Assembly (NCBI RefSeq): GCF_011074885.1
Contig: NC_054687.1
Span: 1-64,000, forward strand
Reading direction: 5' to 3'
Origin: Brettanomyces bruxellensis
Taxonomy: Eukaryota > Ascomycota > Pichiomycetes > Pichiales > Pichiaceae
DNA length: 64,000 nucleotides
Each line of letters begins with the position of its first letter. The stretch's first letter is position 1. The position numbers were made by a program, and so were the translations under genes. Below are positions 19,912-29,469 of this stretch, piece by piece. The notes beneath the pieces are model-generated. The model did not search any database. It was not told the DNA's origin and worked only from the letters and a program-made list of their open reading frames with translations.

Positions 19912-21234
19912 ATGACACCAACAAATGTAACCGGACCTGTTGCACAGAGAATTTTCGGCAGGATACCTTCTTTTAGGTTGCTATTAACACGATTTAAATC
20001 TTCTGTTGGAAGTTATAAGCTGTTGCCGTCACGGCAAAGGAAGTCGGACACCAAATCGAAACATACAAGTCAGTTGCAATTCAAAGTTTCAAAAGTGGAT
20101 AAAAAAGAAGCACGAAAATTGGAGGATTTAGCACAGAAACATGAATCACACGTACTGAGCATTCTAGAGAAGCCTCAATACAACAATATTGATCTGGTAG
20201 TGTCCAAAAGAATTCAAAGTTTAAATTCATGCATAAACGAAGGAACCGATGGGCTAATCCATACAGAGAATGGCCTTAGTTGGATCATGGATCATTTTGG
20301 ATCCTCATTTTGGTCAGATTTAAACAAGGATGAACAAATATTTATAAGAAAAGTAATGGATTGTCAACATGCCACGGCACTACAATTATTTATACGAAAG
20401 ACCCATAATCAAAAATGCCTTGCTGTAATTTTAGAGGAATTGATAGTTAGAAGTGAGTTAGATGAGCGAAGTCTCATTTCCATAATAATGCGACTGGACC
20501 TAGATCATTTAATATCTTTGCATCAAAGACTAAGTTCCAATTCTTGCTTGGTAAAACATTGGGACATAGATGCAAATGTTCGTATAAAATGTGAAATTAC
20601 GCTTGCTTTTAGGTACAAAATGCTAAGGTCGAACATGCTGTGCAGGTACATTATTGATCAATATTTAGAGACAGAATGGTTACCATGTCTAAAGATGAAT
20701 GCCTTTAATAGTCCAATTTTCCTGAGAAATATGGTATATCTTTTAAAGGACGTTGTGAAGGACAGGCAGATAACAAATCTTGTTTTGAATTATAATATTC
20801 CATCATTAACATATTGCTACTGGGAGTCAAATCCAGAAATATGTGATGTTCGTTCTAGCCTTATCTCATTGTGTGATCAGCTCAACATTTTCCAGCAAGT
20901 CATTGTGAAGTTGATCAATACTTCATTAATATCCACAGACAAAAAATACATCCGCAAACTGTGCTATATTTCAAAAGACTTTAAACTTTCAACAGAAGGA
21001 GAATTGAATTATTCAAGCGTGATAAAGTTTACGAGCTCTATAGAAGTTTTACTATCGAAATTGAAAGAGGACACAAACACTGGAACAGCTGAAGGAATGT
21101 ATCTTTTTACGGAATCAATACGTATATTTGAAAACTTTAAAAGGCGCACATGCAGGAACATGGAACAAACTGTCTGTATTCCAATAGGATTTATTGGGGA
21201 TTATTCAGGAACTCAAGGTCATCAAGAAGTTTGA
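19912..21234 (+). CDS. Probable mitochondrial protein, function unknown
   Basis: A 440-residue protein. The first about 45 residues are rich in Arg, Ser and Leu, nearly free of acidic residues, and look like a mitochondrial targeting sequence. The rest is helical and Leu/Ile-rich, with evenly spaced helical segments and many Cys and His residues but no recognisable catalytic motif. This is the style of fast-evolving yeast mitochondrial expression factors of the AEP/PET class, but no family can be named. The ATG at 19912 is the first in frame. The gene lies 290 bp after the tRNA and converges on the PKA gene. Confidence 0.75.
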   Translation: MTPTNVTGPVAQRIFGRIPSFRLLLTRFKSSVGSYKLLPSRQRKSDTKSKHTSQLQFKVSKVDKKEARKLEDLAQKHESHVLSILEKPQYNNIDLVVSKRIQSLNSCINEGTDGLIHTENGLSWIMDHFGSSFWSDLNKDEQIFIRKVMDCQHATALQLFIRKTHNQKCLAVILEELIVRSELDERSLISIIMRLDLDHLISLHQRLSSNSCLVKHWDIDANVRIKCEITLAFRYKMLRSNMLCRYIIDQYLETEWLPCLKMNAFNSPIFLRNMVYLLKDVVKDRQITNLVLNYNIPSLTYCYWESNPEICDVRSSLISLCDQLNIFQQVIVKLINTSLISTDKKYIRKLCYISKDFKLSTEGELNYSSVIKFTSSIEVLLSKLKEDTNTGTAEGMYLFTESIRIFENFKRRTCRNMEQTVCIPIGFIGDYSGTQGHQEV

Positions 21235-21892
21235 GTTTGAGTCCACACAGAATAGAATTTATCTTAAACTTTTCGACTGAGCATTTTAAGTCCGCATGAT
21301 ACTGAGGTAGACGATGAAAATATGATTCTTCACAATGCGAAATTTCTGAAATTGCTATTACTGGGATGGTGAATAATATGTAGTGCTAGAGGTTGCTATG
21401 CTTCGTATTTATCTTCACAAATTTTCTTGATATAAGAAATTTGATGAATAATTAATTGAAATCATCAAACTCGGGGAACTTAAACCGTGGTGTAATGAGT
21501 GAATGTTTTTGTGAATAAAAGTAGAAACTGTACATTTCAAACTTATAGCATGACGATTGTGAGCTGTTGCGTACTTGAATCAATAATTCAAATATTAAAT
21601 ACATGCAATACCCGTTGGTAAAAGTAAATATTTCATTTGCGAGCAAATATAACCTTTACCTATGTGAAATAGCGAAGAAAGTAATAACACACCAAAAAAA
21701 ACCTTGTTAATACCCATAATGGCCTAAAAGAAAGATATAAAAAACAACGAAGATAAAGCAAAACACAAAATAGAACGACGGAATAAAAAGTTAAACAAAG
21801 TAGGACAAAAAAGTATAAGATTTCACCAACGAAACAGCAACAAAGCACCCTGAACAAGTAAATGAAGACAACTTTCTTGGGCTGCTTCAATC
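21235..21892. other. Convergent intergenic region
   Basis: AT-rich sequence between two convergent genes. Short frames on the minus strand (21452-21646, 21660-21890) are low-complexity and not supported. Nothing else seen. Confidence 0.6.
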
Positions 21893-23452
21893 TTAGAAAT
21901 CCGGAAATAAATATCCGTACTCATCTTTTTCACTAGTTGTACCATAATCATAACTTAGTTCCGGATATGTATTAAACTGAGAACTATCTCCCACTCCGGA
22001 TTGGATATCTGGCTCGTATGGTGTTTCTATACTCCCCTGGAGAAGACTTTTCCAAACAACTTCTTTGTACCATGAATGTTTCTTGATATCGTCAACACCA
22101 TTTTTTAGATTTCCTAATCGAAATGTCACATCTTTTCGAATAAGACCTTTCAATAGAGAAACGGCGTCAGAGCTAAATGTTGACGGATAATGCACATGAC
22201 ACTGGCTAATCTTTTCATACGTCTTTATTGGCGAAGGATCATAAAACGGGGTTCTTCCAGCGAGCATTTCATATATTAAAACACCGAAAGACCACCAATC
22301 CACCGCTTTATTATACAGCTGAAAGGCGATCACCTCCGGTGCAATATAATCCGGTGTACCACAAAGTGTGTATGTATTCGTCTCAACTTCTTTGGCAAAA
22401 CCAAAGTCTGCGAGTTTTATATGACCTGATCTTGTTAAAAGAATATTTTCTGGTTTAAGGTCACGATAAATAATGTTCTTGGAGTGCAAATATTCTAAAG
22501 CTAGCAACACCTCAGCACTGTAAAACTTGGCTACTTGATTAGGGAATGTTCTAGAACGCCTTAAAAGAGTAAATAGTTCACCACCTTCAATGTAGTCCAT
22601 CACCATAAATATAGACTTACAATCTTGAAATGTTCCCCACATCCTGGTAATAAACGGATGATGAGTGATTGCCAATATTCTTCTTTCATCGTTTGTATGC
22701 TCTATCTGCTTTGCTTGAACAACACGGCTCTTGCGAAAAACCTTCATTGCATAAAAACGAGAATTATGAACAGATTTAACCAAGTGTACACGACCAAAGG
22801 AACCTGTACCTAAGGTTCTTATAATTTCGAAATCTGAAAGTGAGTACTTACCCTTTGTTATTCGTGTTGGAAGCTTTGTCTTCATGTGTGTAGCTTGTTC
22901 CAGGGTTCTATGGTTGCTATTCGGGCATGATCGTCCTCCGCTTTGAATTGCCTGTGCAAACTGCCTTACTTTGTCTAATTGCCCCCCATTTGAAGTAGTA
23001 TCTTTATGCCCACAGTCAGGAACAACACTAACACCATCAACGTCTATAAACTTGTCCTTGACAATAGAGCCACAATTTTTAAAAGTGCCTATTTTACTAG
23101 AAACAACGGAATTGATTTCCGTTGCATCAAAGCACTGCTCTTCAGGAACATCCCGAGTAGTCATATTTGCCATCTTCACGTCATGTAATAAAATATTTGA
23201 TTTTTTAGCCGCCAGAATAACATCATTATCAAGATGATGTTGCAAAGATTGTATAAGCCCATCTTGTGAGCCTGCACGCTCTTGCTGAGTAGTGCACGAT
23301 TCTACATGCTGTGCTCGACTTATCGAATATCTAGCTTTAGCCATACTCACAGCATGCTCCATATACACATGATTGTAGTCTTCCTGTAAATCCCTGGAAC
23401 TTGTAACTGAAAGACCAGACAAGCTGGATTCCCGAACTGCCGGAGTTGCCAT
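21893..23452 (-). CDS. TPK: cAMP-dependent protein kinase catalytic subunit
   Basis: Ser/Thr kinase of the PKA class (519 residues from the ATG at 23452; an in-frame GTG lies 24 bases upstream). Residues 1 to about 205 are a long, variable, Ser/Gln/Asp-rich extension. The kinase core then shows the GTGSFG loop at about 215, YAMKVFRKS with the catalytic Lys, YRDLKPEN at about 330, DFGFAKEV and the activation segment [11 protein letters not shown] with the phosphorylatable Thr. The C-terminal tail ends in the hydrophobic YLFPDF motif typical of PKA. It acts when released from the Bcy1 regulatory subunit by cAMP. Which of the S. cerevisiae TPK1-3 paralogues it matches cannot be told. Confidence 0.95.
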   Translation of the reverse strand: MATPAVRESSLSGLSVTSSRDLQEDYNHVYMEHAVSMAKARYSISRAQHVESCTTQQERAGSQDGLIQSLQHHLDNDVILAAKKSNILLHDVKMANMTTRDVPEEQCFDATEINSVVSSKIGTFKNCGSIVKDKFIDVDGVSVVPDCGHKDTTSNGGQLDKVRQFAQAIQSGGRSCPNSNHRTLEQATHMKTKLPTRITKGKYSLSDFEIIRTLGTGSFGRVHLVKSVHNSRFYAMKVFRKSRVVQAKQIEHTNDERRILAITHHPFITRMWGTFQDCKSIFMVMDYIEGGELFTLLRRSRTFPNQVAKFYSAEVLLALEYLHSKNIIYRDLKPENILLTRSGHIKLADFGFAKEVETNTYTLCGTPDYIAPEVIAFQLYNKAVDWWSFGVLIYEMLAGRTPFYDPSPIKTYEKISQCHVHYPSTFSSDAVSLLKGLIRKDVTFRLGNLKNGVDDIKKHSWYKEVVWKSLLQGSIETPYEPDIQSGVGDSSQFNTYPELSYDYGTTSEKDEYGYLFPDF

Positions 23453-24548
23453 TCCTGCTTTTCTATTTAGAAGCACTAATCAAAAAAATAAAAGATGGAG
23501 AAGAAAAATATGTTACCTTATGGGTTGAACGTACTATGACAACAATAACAGTACGGACCCCTATTTCTTGTCTTAAAATAAACCAAGAAAGAGGTAGTCT
23601 GAGCTTCTCTTATAAAGTATTTATCGACGTTTGTGTTTGCAAGTGGACTCTGGTTGTTACAATTGTTTCTAAATATGGATGGCAGAAGTAACAAGTCTTA
23701 CAGTGTTCAATTTTCAATTTCTTTTTGCTCCTAAAATTTTTTATTCCCCAGCACTTAAATCCTCCCTCTATTCGTGGGTCGTCCATCATGTGCAGTCGTG
23801 TTAATTTTTTTTACTCACCGTAGCAAACTTTTTTTTTATTGCATTGTATTACATAAGCACCTTGTAAACGTTGCTTTGTTTTTTTGATGTAAGAGAAATT
23901 AACCGTTGTTATCATGCGTCTAGCTTTTTCAGCTGCCTTTCTTACTAAAAATTTTATGGAAGTCGATCTTGTTGAGAGTTGTGCTCAGAAAACTTAAATT
24001 AAGGCTGTGCTACAAATAAGGATTTCGAGATTTCTAAAGAATCTTCTGGTAACTAGTTTAGCAGGATATAGATACGACTTTAGTATTGAGGGCAAACGAA
24101 GGCAAACAATATTAAAGATTATGTGTCATGTCGAAAGACGCTAACTGACATCTAGAATGTTCTGATAATAGAAATTAGAGAGAATCTTATTTGTGAATGT
24201 AAAAAGTAAAAGTAATCGTAGGACTATATAAAGATGGTCCTTGTCAGTGACTTTGAAACTTCTACGTGATGTGAATAGGTTTATTGAAGATAAGAAACTA
24301 ACGAACAAACTAAGGAATTTAGTGATAATATATCTAAGTTGTCTTATCAGAAAACCACGACTGATATTAGTTTTGAGACTATAGACGGGACTATCATCTT
24401 TTATAATTAATTCATTTTCTTATTTTATTTCCGGACTGTCATCAGATCTCTCTTATTATTTGCGGACAAACACTCTAGTGTAAGGATGTAAAAATACATT
24501 TTATTTAAATAAAGAAGTTAACGGCAAAGATTTTAATTTGAGTTCAAT
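23453..24548. other. Intergenic region upstream of the PKA gene
   Basis: About 1.1 kb with T-rich runs next to the PKA start (presumed promoter side) and AT-rich sequence further right. No credible coding frame or RNA gene was seen. Confidence 0.55.
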
Positions 24549-25043
24549 TTGGCAGAAAATACGTCGAGCCATAAAAGTACAAATTGTTGTGTTTTCTGCC
24601 CTACTGCTTCAGTGTGGCCTTATAAGCTTGCTTGTTCATTGTTGGAGCACTGTGTAGATAAAGGGCTTAATTTGCAAACAAACACAGCTGTTACCGATGT
24701 TCAGTACCTTCGGGATGTTGAAAAATGGTTTCTCGAGACTCCAAGAGGGAATATTATTGCCAACAAAGTGGTAATTGCAACCAATGCGTATACTGCTGCT
24801 ATTCTACCCGAATTTAAAGGTGTGATAGTTCCAGTCAAAGGATGCGTTTCACATTTAAAACCCGCTGATCATTCTATTAAGAAGCTTCCTTACAACTATT
24901 ACCACGCTTATCCAATGGAAGGTGACTACGTGACTGCAAGATCCGACGGTTCGTCCACTGCCCGTTACGGGAAAAAAAAGGACAGTTACGCGTCTCTCGC
25001 CTCTTTGGCGGCCAATAACTCGATCACCAGGGGCGACAAATAG
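24549..25043 (+). pseudogene. Relic of an FAD-dependent oxidoreductase (DAO family)
   Basis: A 160-codon frame without an ATG. It encodes part of a DAO-type flavin oxidoreductase: FCPTASVWPYKLACSLLEHC, a strand-turn-strand ending in NKVVIATNAYTAAILPEF, and VPVKGCVSHLKP. These are the substrate/FAD-domain segments of fungal glycine- or amino-acid-oxidase-like enzymes. The N-terminal dinucleotide-binding GxGxxG part is absent. Homology fades after the ARSDGSS stretch, and the frame ends at 25043 with the C-terminal FAD contact region missing. It is truncated at both ends and reads as a decaying gene. Confidence 0.75.
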
Positions 25044-25805
25044 TTTCAGCACCAGCCGGGCTTTCGTTTCTTGCATTGTGTTATGCTATTGTAGGATATC
25101 AGAACTTACCTTCGGCATTAATAATCAGCTAAAGGTTTATAAGCAGACTACTGGGTAGTAATATTATAATTTCCTTGTAGGGTAATGTACCATTAATACT
25201 TACTTTGTGAGAAAATATACCCTTAAATTTATCTTCATTCAAGTCTTAATTAGTAGAATTCCATATGTATATATATAAATGTGCCTTGAAGAAATACAGC
25301 CTTATCGATACCTCAAATTTGTAATCGATCATTAGAAAATAATTATATACTAACATATCTCTACAGTTATCAACTTTTCGGACCCGGATAAGAGAAATAA
25401 GAACAATCCTCAGAAAATTTGCATCTTTTTCTTAGGAATAATCACTAATACTAACTGCGGGCCGCACAGTGTTTCGGCAATTTAACATCACCCATAATAG
25501 GAAGTTTGGGCGTATTTTCAATGCAAAAATTCAAATTATCGTATCTTTAACTGTAGGACAGCGGCGAGTGGAAGTCAGATCATATTCACACGCACTTTAT
25601 AAGAGAGGAGAATTATCACTTTTGAAGAGAAATCAGTAAATGAATTCAAGATTGTATGGTCAGAATTGGATACGTTTATTATCTACATTTTACCGTTTAA
25701 AAGGAAAAATCAAATTTAACAAATTATTATTCTCTGTTGTGTCATAGAGATCGCCCTTTTTTTAGAAGAACAATTTGCAAAAAAACAGAAAAACGAAGAT
25801 CAAAC
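25044..25805 (+). other. Intergenic region upstream of ARO8-like gene
   Basis: Presumed promoter of the aminotransferase gene. Two intron-like branch-point heptamers TACTAAC occur at 25348-25354 (followed by CTACAG at 25361-25366) and 25449-25455. No matching upstream exon was found. Otherwise AT-rich and featureless. Confidence 0.5.
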
Positions 25806-27266
25806 ATGGCTTTCGATACGATTAGAGAAAAAAGTGGCTTTTCATTTGCCCATGATGATCTTATTGCAGACAGAGTTCGTAAAAGAAAGAACATCCATTT
25901 TTTCGAGGTCAGGGAACTTCCAAAAGGTGTGAAACCCCATCCCGACCCTATATCGGTTGCCGGAGGTATGCCTAGTCATGGCTTTTTCCCGATTGAATCA
26001 ATTGATGTCAACCTTGATTCTGAGCCATTCTCTTTTGATGGTAAGGACTCATTCAACATTCCAGACATTTCAAAAGACGAAGATATTATTGATTTACAGA
26101 ATGCGCTTCAGTATGCCGATACTACTGGCTTTCCTGCCTTAAAAAGGGCCACAAAAGAGTTTGTTAGCCGTGTGGTTAAACCAAAGATGGATGAATGGTC
26201 AACCATAATTACTCTAGGGGGTGCTGATGGAATTTCCAAAGTTATGGATGTCCTTGTGAATCCAGGCGATTCAGTACTCTTTGAGGAATTCACTTTTACG
26301 CCGATTTTAAATTATTGTATGGAGAGGGGTGGAAACCCAGTGCCAATTAAGCTTTCAGAAGTTATGGAGAACAATACCTTAGGTAAGATGGAGTATGCTG
26401 ATGAATTAGAGCAGATGCTTAGCCATTGGAAGGAAAGATACCCTAAGCTTCCCCTTCCAAAATGTTTGTACACAATCCCAAATGGTCACAACCCATTAGG
26501 AGTTGCTCAAACTTTTCAACAAAAGAAGAAGATATATGCATTAGCAGAGAAGTACAACTTTTTCATAATTGAAGACGAACCATATGCTTATCTCAATTTC
26601 TCTCCAGTGGGCGAAAAACCAAATTTCAAACTCACAAATGATGAATTCATAAACAAACTTTATCCGTCGTATACTACTCTTGATAAGTCAGGTAGGGTGT
26701 GCAGACTTGAGACATTTTCAAAGATATTTGCTCCAGGTACCAGGCTTGGCTATGCTACTGGCCATCCACAGTTTTTAGAATACATGAAAACGTCAGCCAA
26801 CCTCTACACTAGAGCCCCAAGCGGTTTGTCACAGGCCATTGTCAATGACACAATTGCTCATCTTGGTGGTACTGAAGGCTGGATTCATTGGATCACCCTT
26901 GTTAGGAATCATTATTTGGAAAGAAAGAATGCACTTGTGAAAGCTATTAAAGATTCCGATGCAGGTAAAAAAGGCTACTTGTTACCATTAGATCCAAGTT
27001 GTGGTATGTTTGTTTCCTGCAAAATAAATTTCGACAAGTCGAAAGAGCCCCAATTTTCGGAGTTGATGCAGGAATTCCTTCTCAATTGCCAGATTGCGGG
27101 AGTTCTTCCAGTTTTGGGAATTAACATGGCTGTTGACAAAGCCTTCTCAGCCTCAAGAGGAAACTTTATACGTATCGCTATTTCCTATCCTGACAAGATA
27201 TCTGTCTTAGAGGAGGCTGCAAAACGTCTTTCCTCTGCAGCAATCCGGACATTTGAAGACCTCTAG
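25806..27266 (+). CDS. ARO8: Aromatic aminotransferase, ARO8 type
   Basis: Fold-type I PLP aminotransferase of 486 residues (S. cerevisiae Aro8 has 500). It should transaminate aromatic amino acids and 2-aminoadipate with 2-oxoglutarate in the cytosol. Motifs: VAGGMPSHGFFP near the N-terminus, TLGGADGISK, TIPNGHNPLGV, IIEDEPYAYLNF with the Asp that contacts the PLP ring, and FSKIFAPGTRLGY with the PLP-binding Lys at about 306, then a C-terminal Arg motif GNFIRIAISYP. The start is the ATG at 25806; the open frame upstream has no other ATG. ARO9-type enzymes share these motifs, so the exact paralogue is inferred from overall resemblance. Confidence 0.93.
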   Translation: MAFDTIREKSGFSFAHDDLIADRVRKRKNIHFFEVRELPKGVKPHPDPISVAGGMPSHGFFPIESIDVNLDSEPFSFDGKDSFNIPDISKDEDIIDLQNALQYADTTGFPALKRATKEFVSRVVKPKMDEWSTIITLGGADGISKVMDVLVNPGDSVLFEEFTFTPILNYCMERGGNPVPIKLSEVMENNTLGKMEYADELEQMLSHWKERYPKLPLPKCLYTIPNGHNPLGVAQTFQQKKKIYALAEKYNFFIIEDEPYAYLNFSPVGEKPNFKLTNDEFINKLYPSYTTLDKSGRVCRLETFSKIFAPGTRLGYATGHPQFLEYMKTSANLYTRAPSGLSQAIVNDTIAHLGGTEGWIHWITLVRNHYLERKNALVKAIKDSDAGKKGYLLPLDPSCGMFVSCKINFDKSKEPQFSELMQEFLLNCQIAGVLPVLGINMAVDKAFSASRGNFIRIAISYPDKISVLEEAAKRLSSAAIRTFEDL

Positions 27267-27605
27267 GTGGAAGAGAGTTACATATGTGATAAAATATACA
27301 CTCGTGTATCACTGTTTATCTTTCGATAGATTAAGAAAGGCTATTGGCTGCGTAGCCTAATGACTGTAAAATATATACATACGTAAACAGGCGAGTAGGC
27401 ATCAGTGCTGCACGTAACCGAGTAGTAGGCAGACAATGATGATAATCTGGAAAGCTCGAAATTCCCACAAATGTGATAGAGAAGAAGCATAAACAGATGG
27501 AAAACAAATATAGAAAGAAGAGAGAGAATAAAAAACCGTAAAGAAATTCACTCATTGCGTTGAAAATATATACATTGAATGACATGTGAATATCAGTCCC
27601 CCATT
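27267..27605. other. Convergent intergenic region
   Basis: Between the ends of the aminotransferase and ISD11 genes. A 92-codon minus-strand frame (27331-27609) is low-complexity and overlaps the ISD11 end; it is not supported. Nothing else seen. Confidence 0.6.
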
Positions 27606-27932
27606 TCAATCACTCGTGGTCATAGTTGGCTTCACAGGGACCGCAGCTCTTTCAGCAGCTCTCACCTCATGATGCTTTGCATCAACCCTTTCAACAACCA
27701 ACTTCTCAAATGGGAACATCTCGGAAATTATAGACTGCCTTCTTAATAATGCCAAATCTTTCATTCCCTTCTTATAAAGATCACTGTTATCGCCACTAAC
27801 GTTACGTAACCTTCTGAACTCAGCTCTAGTCCTGCGTAGAAAATACAGCCTAAAGTTGTAGTATTCAAACTGATAGCTTGCTCTGAGTATGTTTCTGTAT
27901 AGAGCTAGAACCTTTTGGGGAGATGCAGACAT
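27606..27932 (-). CDS. ISD11: LYR protein of Fe-S cluster assembly, ISD11
   Basis: A 108-residue mitochondrial matrix protein that stabilises the cysteine desulfurase Nfs1 together with acyl carrier protein. It shows the LYR motif (ALYRNIL, residues about 10-16), YNFRLYFLRRTRAEFR, and the LLRRQSIISEMFPFEKLVVE segment closely matching yeast Isd11. The C-terminal about 20 residues (Ala/Val/Thr-rich) extend beyond the S. cerevisiae protein. The start ATG at 27932 is the only plausible one. Confidence 0.93.
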   Translation of the reverse strand: MSASPQKVLALYRNILRASYQFEYYNFRLYFLRRTRAEFRRLRNVSGDNSDLYKKGMKDLALLRRQSIISEMFPFEKLVVERVDAKHHEVRAAERAAVPVKPTMTTSD

Positions 27933-28325
27933 GATTCCTATGTATTACCTTGAATATAACCTTGCTTCCTAGAAAATATGGTTCAAAACCACACACTAAC
28001 TATTTCAGATACCGATAAATTATCTAACAACTCTTGCAACATGGAATGTTGTGCACAATATGAAGATAAATTCAAATATACTGCGGGATAGCTCAGGCTA
28101 ATAAAGAAGATTCTTAAAACCGATACGCATAAGAGTAAGCTTTTTTTTTTTGCCCCGGATCTTGAAATTTGGAAGAGAGTTTTAAGTCGATCGACCCTAA
28201 TTGTTTTTAATCTGTAAGCGAACAAAACAATATTGACCAAAGTTGACACATGACTTATCAGAAATTAGAATCACTAATACCATATAACAACATTTATAAC
28301 ACCCTGATCTGTGTAAATAAAAATC
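27933..28325. other. Divergent promoter region, ISD11 / APQ12-like
   Basis: 393 bp between two divergently transcribed genes, with an AT-rich core and a run of ten T at about 28141-28150. No coding evidence; a minus-strand 88-codon frame here is random in composition. Confidence 0.55.
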
Positions 28326-28769
28326 ATGGCAGGAGGTGCAAAATTGAACGTGGCTCTACAAATTACAGGTGTTGAGTCTGTTGATTCAGCCATTACAAAG
28401 ATATTGTACGGTGTGATTTCCGCAACCGGTTACCTATATCAACAATTTGCCGGTTTTTCTGCAGCGTATCCGGAGTTGTTCAATTTGATTATATATGTAA
28501 TTGCAGCATATATCACATACAAGATAATTCGTGGGGTCGTTTTATTCTTTATTCGATGGATCAAGACAATTGTTAAAATTTGTTTAGTTTGCTATATAGG
28601 CTTATTGATAACTGCATTATATACCGGAGAAACAGTTTCAGAACTCTTTTATGGAAATATTTATGTTCAGAATGTGATCAGGATTATTCACCAATTGAAG
28701 CTTTTGTCAGGCATTTTATATAACCTGTACATTCTTTCGAGAAGTGTGAAGACTAATTCGGGAACATAA
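28326..28769 (+). CDS. Small two-pass membrane protein, APQ12-like
   Basis: 147 residues with two adjacent hydrophobic segments (about 55-80, LFNLIIYVIAAYITY..; about 86-110, IVKICLVCYIGLLITALY) separated by a short basic linker RWIKT, after a soluble N-terminal 50 residues. Length, topology and the basic linker agree with Apq12 of the nuclear envelope and ER, which is linked to lipid homeostasis and mRNA export in S. cerevisiae. Sequence identity is too low to be certain; another small ER protein is possible. Confidence 0.6.
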   Translation: MAGGAKLNVALQITGVESVDSAITKILYGVISATGYLYQQFAGFSAAYPELFNLIIYVIAAYITYKIIRGVVLFFIRWIKTIVKICLVCYIGLLITALYTGETVSELFYGNIYVQNVIRIIHQLKLLSGILYNLYILSRSVKTNSGT

Positions 28770-29469
28770 GGATTTGCTAGGAATGGTCGCATTTGATGAA
28801 GGACACACAAAATTGAGCAGCACTGCTTTTATATATATATATATATTCCATATGCATATGTATGGGCATATAGCGATTGTAATGTACGTACCATTTGATG
28901 GTTGCTTTTATTCGGAGGTACCAGAACTTAGCGATTCTTACACGTTAATTGGATCTTGCCGGAAATCGAAAATCAACATTTCTTCGGATACTGAAACGGA
29001 ACCGAATTGACTATGGCTAGCGTATCAACATATTTAGTCGAACATATTTAGTTGAATGCAATAAGTGAACTGAAGAGTTGATAAATCTGATCATTCTTAA
29101 CTCTTTGGCATATCAATCACACAAGTACATCCTGACACCGGCATAAACTATCGTAGCATCTTTTATTTATTCTTTTTTTCCAACTCGTTCCCGCGTAAGT
29201 GCTTCGCTGTTCAGAAATGCCAGCTGGAGCACGCGGCAAATTTCTCGTTCGAGCTTTTCGATTCCTCCCTAAAATTTGCCATATTTATTTACTTTTTATT
29301 TTTATTTTTTTTCAAGACGAGGGAGAGGAGAATCAAGGGTAGGAGAAAAAAAGGAGGAAACCAGTCTGCATCGTCATTTCGTTTTTCTGGCAAATCGACC
29401 CCGTCAAAGAAACTTAGATCCCCTAATTGAATCCTGCATTGGAGGAAACAGGTACGATAATTACTATCC
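28770..29469. other. Intergenic region upstream of SEC24
   Basis: Contains a (TA)n run at 28831-28847 and an A-rich/T-rich segment at 29280-29360 before SEC24. A 78-codon frame at 28774-29010 lacks features of a real protein. Otherwise nothing seen. Confidence 0.5.

Noticed and set aside
28774..29010. 78-codon frame after the APQ12-like gene
   Set aside because: Driven by a (TA)n run; starts four bases after the previous stop without any conserved feature.
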